Below the pieces are notes generated by a model. That model was not told where the DNA came from, made no database searches, and saw nothing but the letters and a program-made list of their open reading frames with translations. From Bacteroidales bacterium (lineage in GTDB: Bacteria; Bacteroidota; Bacteroidia; Bacteroidales; VadinHA17), in the NCBI GenBank assembly GCA_012514255.1, contig JAAZAP010000184.1, forward strand, positions 1 through 8,995: 8,995 nt of DNA. Direction: 5' to 3'. Position 1 is the stretch's first letter; every line of letters begins with the position of its first letter. Of this stretch, positions 1 through 6,033 are shown in pieces. A program made the position numbers and the translations under genes.

Positions 1-877
1 CCCCGACCCTGAAGGTCACGATGCTGTTATGTCCCCGGTTTGAACCGTAGATTTTCTTCCCGTTACGCGAGAGGTGTATGTCAGCACAATAGCTTTTCTC
101 CGTAAATTCTTCAGGAAGGGCGCTGACGGTCTGTTTGGCAGTCACGGTATCTGAAAGGATATTGTATACTGTCGCCGTGGAGTTGAGCTCATTGATGACA
201 TACAGGTTAGCAGATGACTTGTCAATTGCCATATGCCTCGGACCGCTTCCGGGCTCACAATTGAAGTAAGCTATGTTTGCATTCATCAGAAGCCCCAGGG
301 TAGTATCCAGCTTCAGCTGATGCACCCTGTCGAGGCCCAGGTCGGATACATAATAAGTGTGAAGTCTCGGGTTATGGATGGTCATGTGGGGATGCGATTT
401 CTCGCCGTAGAAGATGACATCGGTGACCTTTTCAGGTATCCCCTCACCGTTCAGCCTGACAACTGAGACAGACCCGCTGCCGTAGTTGGCTGTGATCAGG
501 AATTTGCCATCAACTGAAACCTCAATATGACATGGTCCTCCCCCTCCCTGGTTCATAGAACTGATTTTTTCAAGGCTATTGCTCTTCTTATCATATCGTA
601 ATGTGGTGATACCTCCCCCGGCTTTAGTGTTAAAAGTGTCGACCTCGTTTACCAGGTAAATCAGTCCGTCCCGTCCGAAAGCAAAATATGAAGGGTTGTC
701 CCCGACGGTGATCTCAGAGATCTTCTCAATGCTGCCGTTGCCGTTCAGCCGGCACAGAATCACATCGGCGGCGCCATCGTGTGAATAACCAGATGCTATG
801 AACGTTTTCTCCCCCATATTACAAGAAGAAATGAACGCTGCAAGCACCATTATCATTAACAAAACTTGATTCTTCAT
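1..877 (-). CDS. Lactonase-family beta-propeller lipoprotein, C-terminus cut by window edge
   Basis: The frame is open from ATG at 877-875 to the left edge, giving 292 residues without a stop; the rest of the gene lies outside. Family members are about 340-390 residues, so roughly the last one or two propeller blades are missing. Residues 1-19 form a short lipoprotein signal: a basic start, a hydrophobic stretch and an ISSC lipobox with Cys19, so a lipid-anchored envelope protein is likely. Family motifs seen: GGGGPCHIEV (111-120) followed by LITANYGSGSVSV, SHPHM (161-165), GSGPRHMAI (210-218), YVINEL (226-231) and YGSNRGHNSI (277-286). These match the seven-bladed propeller family of YbhE-type 6-phosphogluconolactonase. 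Known members hydrolyse sugar lactones, but exported Bacteroidota members are mostly uncharacterised, so the substrate is not assigned. It lies 94 bases downstream of pnuC on the same strand and may be cotranscribed with it. Confidence 0.9.
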   Translation of the reverse strand, partial: MKNQVLLMIMVLAAFISSCNMGEKTFIASGYSHDGAADVILCRLNGNGSIEKISEITVGDNPSYFAFGRDGLIYLVNEVDTFNTKAGGGITTLRYDKKSNSLEKISSMNQGGGGPCHIEVSVDGKFLITANYGSGSVSVVRLNGEGIPEKVTDVIFYGEKSHPHMTIHNPRLHTYYVSDLGLDRVHQLKLDTTLGLLMNANIAYFNCEPGSGPRHMAIDKSSANLYVINELNSTATVYNILSDTVTAKQTVSALPEEFTEKSYCADIHLSRNGKKIYGSNRGHNSIVTFRVG

Positions 878-971
878 CGGATTGCCTGTATATCATTGTT
901 ACCCTTTGTCTGCCTCTATAGTACCGGCATGACCGGACAAAAAACAAATATGAGGCAATTTATTTAAATCT

Positions 972-1607
972 TTAATAACCGCCGGACTTGATCTTCCTCT
1001 GCCATTGTATGAATCCGTAAATCGCCATTGCGAGGAAGATGATGTACTGAACTGAAACGAGCATGATGCCGCGCATTGCGTACATAGCAATGCTCATGAT
1101 GTCGACGAGGATCCAGAGTATCCAGTTCTCCAGCTTCAGCCGTGCACACAGGAGAGATGCCGCGATGCTCATCACTGCGATCATGGCATCGGTATAAACG
1201 AAAGTTGCCCTGACGGGGAAGAAGTCAGGCAGCCACAGATGGATCCTGCCCATCACGGTACCCATGGCCAGCGCCATGGCAATGATACCCGCAACCCAGA
1301 ATACCCGTGCCTTATGACTTAACAGGGTCACCGGCTCATCACCGTTGCTGCTCTGCCTTTTCCAATTGAACCAACCATAGATTGCATTGCAAAAGAAAAA
1401 GATCTGCAGCACCATAGCTGAATAGAGATTGACCTGGTAGTAAAGCACGAAGAAGAGCACGGCATTGACGAGCGCAAATATCCATGTGACGATATTTGCC
1501 CGGGCTGCATACCAGACTGCTGCCAGCCCGGTGAGAACGGCAAGAAGTTCAAGCAGGCTCATCCGGTAGCCAAGGAGTTCGAAGAGGGTGGTGTCGATGT
1601 TAAACAT
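972..1607 (-). CDS. pnuC: PnuC-family nicotinamide riboside/vitamin transporter
   Basis: A 211-residue integral membrane protein with seven predicted transmembrane segments at about 18-35, 39-57, 61-80, 102-119, 137-155, 160-177 and 181-201, the usual PnuC topology and length. Diagnostic stretches are the aromatic YGWFNW (77-82) after segment 3 and the ENWILWILVD block (160-169) leading to YGFIQW near the C-terminus. PnuC proteins take up nicotinamide riboside by facilitated diffusion, with trapping by intracellular phosphorylation; close relatives carry thiamine (PnuT) or riboflavin. No kinase, TonB receptor or TPP riboswitch signature (CTGAGA) is seen beside it, so the substrate stays open. 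The ATG at 1607-1605 was chosen as the first in frame; Met16 is a possible later start but would leave little before segment 1. A tandem repeat begins at the very next base upstream (1608), so the 5' leader lies in repeat sequence. The gene is divergent from the mutS-like gene. Confidence 0.88.
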   Translation of the reverse strand: MFNIDTTLFELLGYRMSLLELLAVLTGLAAVWYAARANIVTWIFALVNAVLFFVLYYQVNLYSAMVLQIFFFCNAIYGWFNWKRQSSNGDEPVTLLSHKARVFWVAGIIAMALAMGTVMGRIHLWLPDFFPVRATFVYTDAMIAVMSIAASLLCARLKLENWILWILVDIMSIAMYAMRGIMLVSVQYIIFLAMAIYGFIQWQRKIKSGGY

Positions 1608-1640
1608 GTCTAAAGTCTGTAGTCTGAAGGTCTGAAGGTC
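1608..1640. repeat. Tandem 7-8 base repeat, GTCTGAAG type
   Basis: Read on the plus strand, the units are GTCTAAA (1608-1614), GTCTGTA (1615-1621), GTCTGAAG (1622-1629), GTCTGAAG (1630-1637) and a trailing GTC (1638-1640). The array touches the pnuC start codon (1605-1607) and runs straight into the hairpin at 1640-1662. A further GTCTGAAG followed by the degenerate GTCCGAGG occurs at 3692-3707. Confidence 0.75.
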
Positions 1641-1662
1641 CCGACACCCTTCGGGTATCGGG
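1640..1662. repeat. Inverted repeat (hairpin), copy 1 of an intergenic repeat
   Basis: CCCGACACCC (1640-1649) pairs with GGGTATCGGG (1653-1662) around a three-base TTC loop: nine base pairs and one internal C-A mismatch (1645/1657). There is no T-run on either side, so a classical intrinsic terminator is not supported. A related hairpin with the same C-A mismatch lies at 3723-3742 in the same orientation, also preceded by GTCTGAAG units. Confidence 0.75.
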
Positions 1663-1673
1663 ATTTGCCTTCG

Positions 1674-1706
1674 GCGAACTCACCGCCTGTCAGCGGTTCG
1701 GTTCGC
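1674..1706. repeat. Second inverted repeat beside the hairpin
   Basis: GCGAAC (1674-1679) can pair with GTTCGC (1701-1706). Inside it, ACCGC (1682-1686) pairs with GCGGT (1693-1697) around a CTGTCA loop, with TC and TCG as the two sides of an internal loop. It begins 11 bases after copy 1 of the hairpin and may be part of the same composite repeat, although copy 2 near 3723 does not carry it. No function can be assigned. Confidence 0.5.
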
Positions 1707-1909
1707 TCCGCCTGGGACGGAACTCAATCTGATGGTCTTAGTTTCATGAAATTTGTTGGGTGTAAAGGTAGTGAAAGCGGCGGGAAGATGAAGTGGAATT
1801 TTGCAGATGAAAAGTGCAATACAGGTCGAAATATGTGGATGGCCCATGCAAAAATCGACTCCATTTCAATTTCAGCTCAGTTTGATTAGCTTTAAACCTT
1901 TATTTGAAC

Positions 1910-3697
1910 ATGATGTCACCACGCGAAGTATATCAATCCAGGGAGGCAGAGTTCAGTGAATCTGCCGGACAGCTTCAGAAGCTGTCAGACCGGCTGTCGA
2001 TGGCACGGCTGGCATCGTTTGCCGGAGGACTGGTGTTATTCGCTGTACTCCTGTCGTTCTCTGTAATTGCAGCCGTAGTCACACTGGCTGTGGCACTGGC
2101 CCTGTTCGCCTGGCTTGTAATGAATTACGAAACGACGGAGAAAAGCAGGAAGAGATACCTGCATCTGGCGGAGATCAACCGATTGGAACTGAAATGCCTC
2201 GTGGGGGACTTCTCGGGTTTTAAGTCCGGCGAGGAGTATGCTGAAAGAGACCATCCCTATTCATATGATCTCGACATCTTCGGGAAGGCATCTTTGTTTC
2301 AGTACATCTGCCGCACTACAAGCAAGCCGGCCTCTGACAGGCTGGCAGCGTACCTGAAACAACCTGCGACAAAAGAAGAGATTCTGTTGCGCCAGGAGGC
2401 TGTCGCAGAACTGCAGCCCCTCACAGACTGGCGCCAGGAGCTGATGACCCTGGGATACCTTAATGCCGGCGCCGGCAATGACCCTGCTCCGTTGATGCAG
2501 TGGCTCAAAAGCGATGATATCTTCCTTAAAACTGCACGCGAGAAAATCATTACACGATGCCTCAGCCTCCTTGCCCTGGCAGCGGTCACAGCTGTAATAG
2601 CAATGCTGCCGGCGGGGATACTCGCTCCTGTCCTCGGGGTGAATTTCATATTCTATTTCACACGGTTCAAAAGGATTTCAAAGCTCCAGGAGCAGGTGAG
2701 CAGGTCGTCAGATCTGCTGAAGGCATACTCCGCCATAATCAAATTGATTGAGGACAGAAATTTCACATCTCCCCTGCTGCAGAAGCTGCAGTCGACCTAC
2801 AGTGATGAGATCGCGGCATCAGACCGTATAAGGCAGCTTTCAAAGCTGGTGGGCAGGCTCGACTACAGACTGAACGTGCTTGTTTCCGCACCTCTCAACC
2901 TGTTTTTCTTTACCGACATACACTTCTGCCTGGCGCTGGAGAGATGGAAACGCGAACATGCGTCGCGGATCCCCGGCTGGTTCGCCTCTATGGCGGAGTT
3001 CGAGGCGCTGTCCTCCCTGGCAAATATGGCTTTCAACAATCCCGGGTGGATTTACCCACGTGTGACAGAAGACTATTTTGTTTTCAGGGCTGTGGAGATG
3101 GGTCATCCGCTTATTCCTTCCGGCAGGCGTATCAGCAACAGCTTCGCCGCTGAGGGAACCGCGAAAGCTGTCATTGTAACAGGATCGAACATGTCAGGCA
3201 AGAGCACCTTTCTCCGCACCTGCGGGGTGAATGCCGTGCTGGCCTTTGCAGGTGCGCCGGCATGCGCCTCGTCTTTCACTGCCTCGCTGGTCAGACTTCA
3301 TTCCAGCATGCGGATATCAGACTCGCTCGAAGAGAATATCTCCTCATTCTATGCCGAGCTGAGGCGGCTCAGGGCGATCATCTCCGGGGCTGAATCCGAC
3401 CCAAAGGTCTTTCTGCTCCTCGATGAGATCCTCCGCGGCACCAACTCGGACGACAGGTATACCGGCTCTGTTGCTCTGATAAAGCAACTGACCGGGTACG
3501 GCGCCGTGGCTATGGTAGCAACGCATGACCTGCGTCTTGCTGGTCTGGAAAAGGAGCTTCCGCAATCAATTGAGAACTACCATTTTGATGTGAAGGTGCA
3601 CGATGAGGAGCTCTTCTTCGACTACCGCCTCACCCCGGGCATCTGCTCAAGCTTCAACGCGTCACTGCTGATGAAGAAGATGGGGATAAAGGTCTGA
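1910..3697 (+). CDS. Membrane-anchored MutS-like ATPase (MutS domain V protein)
   Basis: 595 residues from the ATG at 1910; a second ATG follows at 1913, and an in-frame TTG at 1904 would add only two residues, so it was not used. Two hydrophobic regions, about 37-71 and 217-250, are each long enough for a membrane hairpin, so the protein is probably embedded in the inner membrane. The C-terminal third is a MutS-type ATPase: Walker A GSNMSGKST (425-433), the SSFYAEL motif (about 478-484), Walker B FLLLDE (501-506) followed by RGTNSDDR, and the switch histidine in ATHD (His539). The middle resembles the MutS core/lever helices. No mismatch-binding N-terminal domain or C-terminal Smr nuclease is visible; MutS1 (about 850 residues) and MutS2 (about 780) are much longer. 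Many Bacteroidota genomes carry such shorter proteins, often labelled mismatch repair protein MutS. A role in mismatch repair is not supported here and the true function is unknown. It is a single-gene unit, divergent from pnuC and convergent with miaA. Confidence 0.88.
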   Translation: MMSPREVYQSREAEFSESAGQLQKLSDRLSMARLASFAGGLVLFAVLLSFSVIAAVVTLAVALALFAWLVMNYETTEKSRKRYLHLAEINRLELKCLVGDFSGFKSGEEYAERDHPYSYDLDIFGKASLFQYICRTTSKPASDRLAAYLKQPATKEEILLRQEAVAELQPLTDWRQELMTLGYLNAGAGNDPAPLMQWLKSDDIFLKTAREKIITRCLSLLALAAVTAVIAMLPAGILAPVLGVNFIFYFTRFKRISKLQEQVSRSSDLLKAYSAIIKLIEDRNFTSPLLQKLQSTYSDEIAASDRIRQLSKLVGRLDYRLNVLVSAPLNLFFFTDIHFCLALERWKREHASRIPGWFASMAEFEALSSLANMAFNNPGWIYPRVTEDYFVFRAVEMGHPLIPSGRRISNSFAAEGTAKAVIVTGSNMSGKSTFLRTCGVNAVLAFAGAPACASSFTASLVRLHSSMRISDSLEENISSFYAELRRLRAIISGAESDPKVFLLLDEILRGTNSDDRYTGSVALIKQLTGYGAVAMVATHDLRLAGLEKELPQSIENYHFDVKVHDEELFFDYRLTPGICSSFNASLLMKKMGIKV

Positions 3698-3742
3698 AGG
3701 TCCGAGGATTTGCGATTTGCGTCCCGACACTGCGTATACGGG
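3692..3742. repeat. Copy 2 of the GTCTGAAG/hairpin intergenic repeat
   Basis: GTCTGAAG (3692-3699) overlaps the last codons of the mutS-like gene, followed by GTCCGAGG (3700-3707), two perfect ATTTGCG heptamers (3708-3721) and a hairpin at 3723-3742. The hairpin pairs CCCG with CGGG, then A-T, a C-A mismatch, A-T and C-G around a TGC loop, with A3738 bulged. Order of parts, sequence and mismatch match copy 1 at 1622-1662, but the stem is two GC pairs shorter and the heptamers are inserted. It might weakly terminate mutS transcription, but no T-run follows. Confidence 0.65.
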
Positions 3743-3772
3743 ATTGACCCTGCTCCTGTGTCGCTGGCTCAA

Positions 3773-3800
3773 ATTTGCGAATTGCGATTTACGAATTGGC
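3773..3800. repeat. Heptamer tandem array, consensus AWTTRCG
   Basis: Four consecutive 7-base units: ATTTGCG (3773-3779), AATTGCG (3780-3786), ATTTACG (3787-3793) and AATTGGC (3794-3800, degenerate). The same unit occurs twice at 3708-3721. The array ends 8 bases before the miaA stop codon, in the gap between convergent genes. Confidence 0.65.
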
Positions 3801-3808
3801 CATCGCGT

Positions 3809-4732
3809 CTAATGATCCAACAGTTTAAGCAATATTTCAACCTTCTCATTGTCAAGCAGTTGGCCGTCTATCCAGTTAATGGCAATGCCGCGGCGCTCCA
3901 TACCACGGAACCAGGTCATCTGACGCTTGGCAAAACGGTGTATCTCAACCTCCAGCTTCTGAACCATCTCTTCCCGCGGGAGCCTGTTCATCAGGTAAAG
4001 GGCTATATACTTGTATTCCAGCCCGTAATAGATCAGGTCATCAGGATGAATACCCCCTGCCAGCAACCGCTGCACCTCCTCTATCATCCCCTCTTCGAGC
4101 CGTGAACGGAGCCTGTCGCTGATACGCTGGCGCCGGGTCTCACGATCGACAAACACGGCCGTCACCAGCGGATTCCTGACAGGAAAGGGACTGTCATCAA
4201 CCGGATGGCCACCATAGTAGTCAGCTATCTCTATAGCCCGCACCGCTCTCTTCACCGTGTCAACATCAGTTGTGTTGTGCAGACTCTTGTACTGCGAGAG
4301 TATCTCCGTCAGCTCCTCCAGTGACCTCCCTGCCAGCAGCGCCCGCAAAGTCGCATTGACAGGCACCTGCACCAGCCGGTAACCGCTCACGATACTGTCA
4401 ACATACATCCCCGAGCCTCCGCAGACCACCGGGAACACATCCCGCGCGGACATATCTTCAAACACCTTCAGGAAATCGCGCTGGTACTCATATACATTGT
4501 ACCTGTACCCGGCATCAACGATATCAACCATATGCACCGGAATCTTCCGGCCGTCAACAGTGTAATCCGACAGGTCCTTACCGGTGCCGATATCCATTCC
4601 GCGGTACACCTGCCTCGAGTCGGCGCTGATAACCTCCCCTCCCAGCCTGTCAGCCACCAAAGCCGCAAGCCTCGTCTTGCCCGTGGCGGTGGGACCGGTG
4701 ATCACCAGAATATCGTGCATCAGATTGTCCAT
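3809..4732 (-). CDS. miaA: tRNA dimethylallyltransferase MiaA
   Basis: 307 residues, the normal length. MiaA transfers a dimethylallyl group from dimethylallyl diphosphate to N6 of adenosine 37 in tRNAs that read codons starting with U, the first step to ms2i6A, which stabilises codon-anticodon pairing. Seen in order: P-loop GPTATGKT (13-20), DSRQVYRGMDIGTGK (38-52) with the conserved Asp, VCGGSGMY (103-110, for the usual GGTGLY), VKRAVRAIEI (160-169), and RFAKRQMTWFR (266-276) near the C-terminus, the family hallmark. The usual GYRE near 235 is replaced by YYGLEYKY, so this is a divergent member; some Bacteroidota carry two MiaA paralogues and this could be the second. ATG at 4732-4730 leaves 12 residues before the P-loop; Met5 is an alternative. 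It is divergent from the Yip1 gene across 79 bases and convergent with the mutS-like gene. Confidence 0.93.
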   Translation of the reverse strand: MDNLMHDILVITGPTATGKTRLAALVADRLGGEVISADSRQVYRGMDIGTGKDLSDYTVDGRKIPVHMVDIVDAGYRYNVYEYQRDFLKVFEDMSARDVFPVVCGGSGMYVDSIVSGYRLVQVPVNATLRALLAGRSLEELTEILSQYKSLHNTTDVDTVKRAVRAIEIADYYGGHPVDDSPFPVRNPLVTAVFVDRETRRQRISDRLRSRLEEGMIEEVQRLLAGGIHPDDLIYYGLEYKYIALYLMNRLPREEMVQKLEVEIHRFAKRQMTWFRGMERRGIAINWIDGQLLDNEKVEILLKLLDH

Positions 4733-4780
4733 CAGAAATTAAAGATAGCGATAAAGAGGTCAGGGTATTGCATTTTTGTT

Positions 4781-4788
4781 TAATTTTG
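4781..4788 (+). promoter_or_regulatory. Candidate Bacteroidota -7 promoter element for Yip1-smpB
   Basis: TAATTTTG fits the Bacteroidota -7 consensus TAnnTTTG exactly. It lies 23 bases before the ATG at 4812, predicting a very short leader. A convincing -33 TTTG at the usual spacing of about 19-21 bases is not seen, so the call rests on this element and its position in the divergent gap. Confidence 0.4.
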
Positions 4789-4811
4789 CCGTTCGCTAAC
4801 AGAAAGAGGTC

Positions 4812-5393
4812 ATGGACTTCAGGTTTCTATATCACAGAACAAAGTATTTCATCATCAATCCCGGCAAGGCATGGGATGTGGTTCATCGTGAGAACAGGCC
4901 AATACAGTATGTCAGGGGAAGCTTTTTCCTCCCGCTGATAATCCTTGTCACTGTGAGTGCCTTCCTGGGCTCCGGGTTATTCATAAACACCACTCTCAAA
5001 CCGATGTATTCGGTATTGACGGCGATCAATACCTTTCTCTTTCTATACCTTGGTGTCTACGCCTCTGCCTTCGTTGTCAAGGAGATAATGAAAGCAATGG
5101 ACCTGGGGAATGATTTCGTGGTGGCCTTCAAGCTGGTGGCCTACTCCATGGCCCCGATATTCCTGTCGCTGGCAATCAGCAAACTGTTTGAATCACTGCT
5201 CTTTATCAATGTGCTCGGCCTGTATGGCCTTTATATCTTCTGGATTGGGATGGAGGAGATGGTCAATCCACCCGACCACAAAAAGCTCCCGCTGATCATT
5301 GCGGCTGTTATAGCCATGTTGATCATTTTCTTTCTCCTCCAGATGATCCTGTCAAAACTCACCGAGGCAGCTTATTTTGCCATCTTCGCCTGA
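4812..5393 (+). CDS. Yip1-family integral membrane protein
   Basis: 193 residues with five predicted transmembrane segments at about 37-57, 67-89, 104-123, 127-147 and 159-180, the layout of the bacterial Yip1/DUF1282-type family. Typical features are the N-terminal NPGKAWDVV stretch (16-24) before the first segment, YSMAPIFLSL (111-120) in the third, and GLYGLYIFWIGMEEM (136-150) in the fourth. The molecular role of bacterial members is unknown; eukaryotic Yip1 proteins act in vesicle traffic, which does not transfer directly. A purine-rich AAAGAGG precedes the ATG but sits closer than a normal Shine-Dalgarno site. smpB starts 8 bases after its stop, so the two are very likely one operon. 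Confidence 0.85.
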   Translation: MDFRFLYHRTKYFIINPGKAWDVVHRENRPIQYVRGSFFLPLIILVTVSAFLGSGLFINTTLKPMYSVLTAINTFLFLYLGVYASAFVVKEIMKAMDLGNDFVVAFKLVAYSMAPIFLSLAISKLFESLLFINVLGLYGLYIFWIGMEEMVNPPDHKKLPLIIAAVIAMLIIFFLLQMILSKLTEAAYFAIFA

Positions 5394-5401
5394 CCAAAAA
5401 C

Positions 5402-5869
5402 ATGAGGAGTGATCACAGCAATATTGTCATTAAGAATCGCAGGGCGTCGCACGACTATGAATTCCTCGAAAAACTAATTGCGGGCATCAAGCTCACAGGC
5501 ACTGAGATCAAATCTATCCGTGCCGGGAAAGCCACTTTGACCGATTCGTTCTGTGCTTTCCGCAACGGCGAACTATTTGTCACCGGAATGCATATCTCGG
5601 AGTATTACTGGGGAAATCTCAACAATCACGACCCGTTGGGCGAAAGGAAGCTTCTGCTGACGCGAAAGGAACTCCGCAGGTGGGAAAGGAAGGTCAATGA
5701 GACGGGACTGACAATTATTGTCACGAAGGTATTCATCAATGACCGCGGGCTGGCCAAGGCCGAGATAGCTCTAGCAAAGGGGAAGAAGCAGTATGATAAG
5801 CGTGACACTCTCAAGAAGCGCGACCACGAGCGCGAGATGGACCACCAGGTCAAGGAGCGAGGCAGGTAA
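5402..5869 (+). CDS. smpB: SsrA-binding protein SmpB
   Basis: 155 residues, the usual length. SmpB binds tmRNA (SsrA) and carries it to stalled ribosomes for trans-translation, where the nascent chain is tagged for degradation. Family landmarks in order: IKNRRASHDYEFLE (10-23), LTGTEIKSIRAGKA (31-44), the NNHDP motif (74-78), KLLLTRKEL (83-91), and ALAKGKKQYDKRDTLKKRD (123-141). The basic tail (about 134-155) is the part that in known structures folds into a helix in the empty mRNA channel. The ATG at 5402 is the natural start, 8 bases after the Yip1-family stop. The tmRNA gene is not visible in the window. No strong terminator follows. Confidence 0.97.
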   Translation: MRSDHSNIVIKNRRASHDYEFLEKLIAGIKLTGTEIKSIRAGKATLTDSFCAFRNGELFVTGMHISEYYWGNLNNHDPLGERKLLLTRKELRRWERKVNETGLTIIVTKVFINDRGLAKAEIALAKGKKQYDKRDTLKKRDHEREMDHQVKERGR

Positions 5870-6033
5870 TCAGGGATCCTTCCCGGAATAGGTGTCTAAC
5901 CGGCATCAACTTACAGACAGCACCGCACATAAGCATCTCCTTAACAATTCGGACATATCAACAGACCTGATCCCGTAAAAGACAGGACAGGGCAGGAAAC
6001 ACCTGTTCAGGACAGCAAAAATGCAGGAAAAAA
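5870..6033. other. Convergent intergenic gap between smpB and the LOG-family gene
   Basis: 164 bases with no gene seen. The right part has four CAGGA pentamers (5983, 5993, 6008, 6024) and a small palindrome CCTGTTCAGG (6002-6011). GCAGGAAA occurs twice (5992-5999 and 6023-6030). A T-run (the A-run at 6028-6033 on the plus strand) directly follows the LOG-family stop on the minus strand, but no long GC stem precedes it, so no terminator is called. Confidence 0.4.

Larger units (their letters stand above)
1608..1909. other. Intergenic region between divergent pnuC and mutS-like gene
   Basis: These 302 bases hold no convincing gene. The pnuC side (1608-1706) is made of a tandem repeat and two inverted repeats, listed separately. 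The remainder (about 1720-1909) is more AT-rich and should contain the promoter of the mutS-like gene. The best weak candidate is TAGCTTTA at 1886-1893, one mismatch from TAnnTTTG, with TTTC at 1864-1867 as a poor -33 match 18 bases upstream. No convincing pnuC promoter was found on the minus strand. A 74-codon frame at 1665-1889 begins at TTG inside the repeat and is probably not a gene. Confidence 0.6.

Noticed and set aside
1665..1889. 74-codon plus-strand frame upstream of the mutS-like gene
   Set aside because: It starts at TTG inside the hairpin repeat, its first third is repeat sequence, it has no recognisable domain and no ribosome site; the shorter version from ATG 1746 is equally featureless.
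1904..1906. TTG as start of the mutS-like gene
   Set aside because: Two in-frame ATG codons follow within 11 bases; the TTG adds only two residues.
1608..1909. TPP riboswitch upstream of pnuC
   Set aside because: The conserved CTGAGA box is absent on the minus strand here, and the paired elements seen are a simple repeat hairpin.
3710..4105. 131-codon plus-strand frame
   Set aside because: Mostly antisense to miaA, which has full family motifs; its start lies in heptamer and hairpin repeat sequence.
5992..6033. Intrinsic terminator between smpB and the LOG-family gene
   Set aside because: Only 4-5 base-pair stems (CAGG/CCTG) are possible and none is followed by a T-run in the correct direction.
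5870..6033. tmRNA (ssrA) gene next to smpB
   Set aside because: The gap is only 164 bases, too short for a tmRNA of about 350 or more, with no tRNA-like ends or tag-peptide frame.
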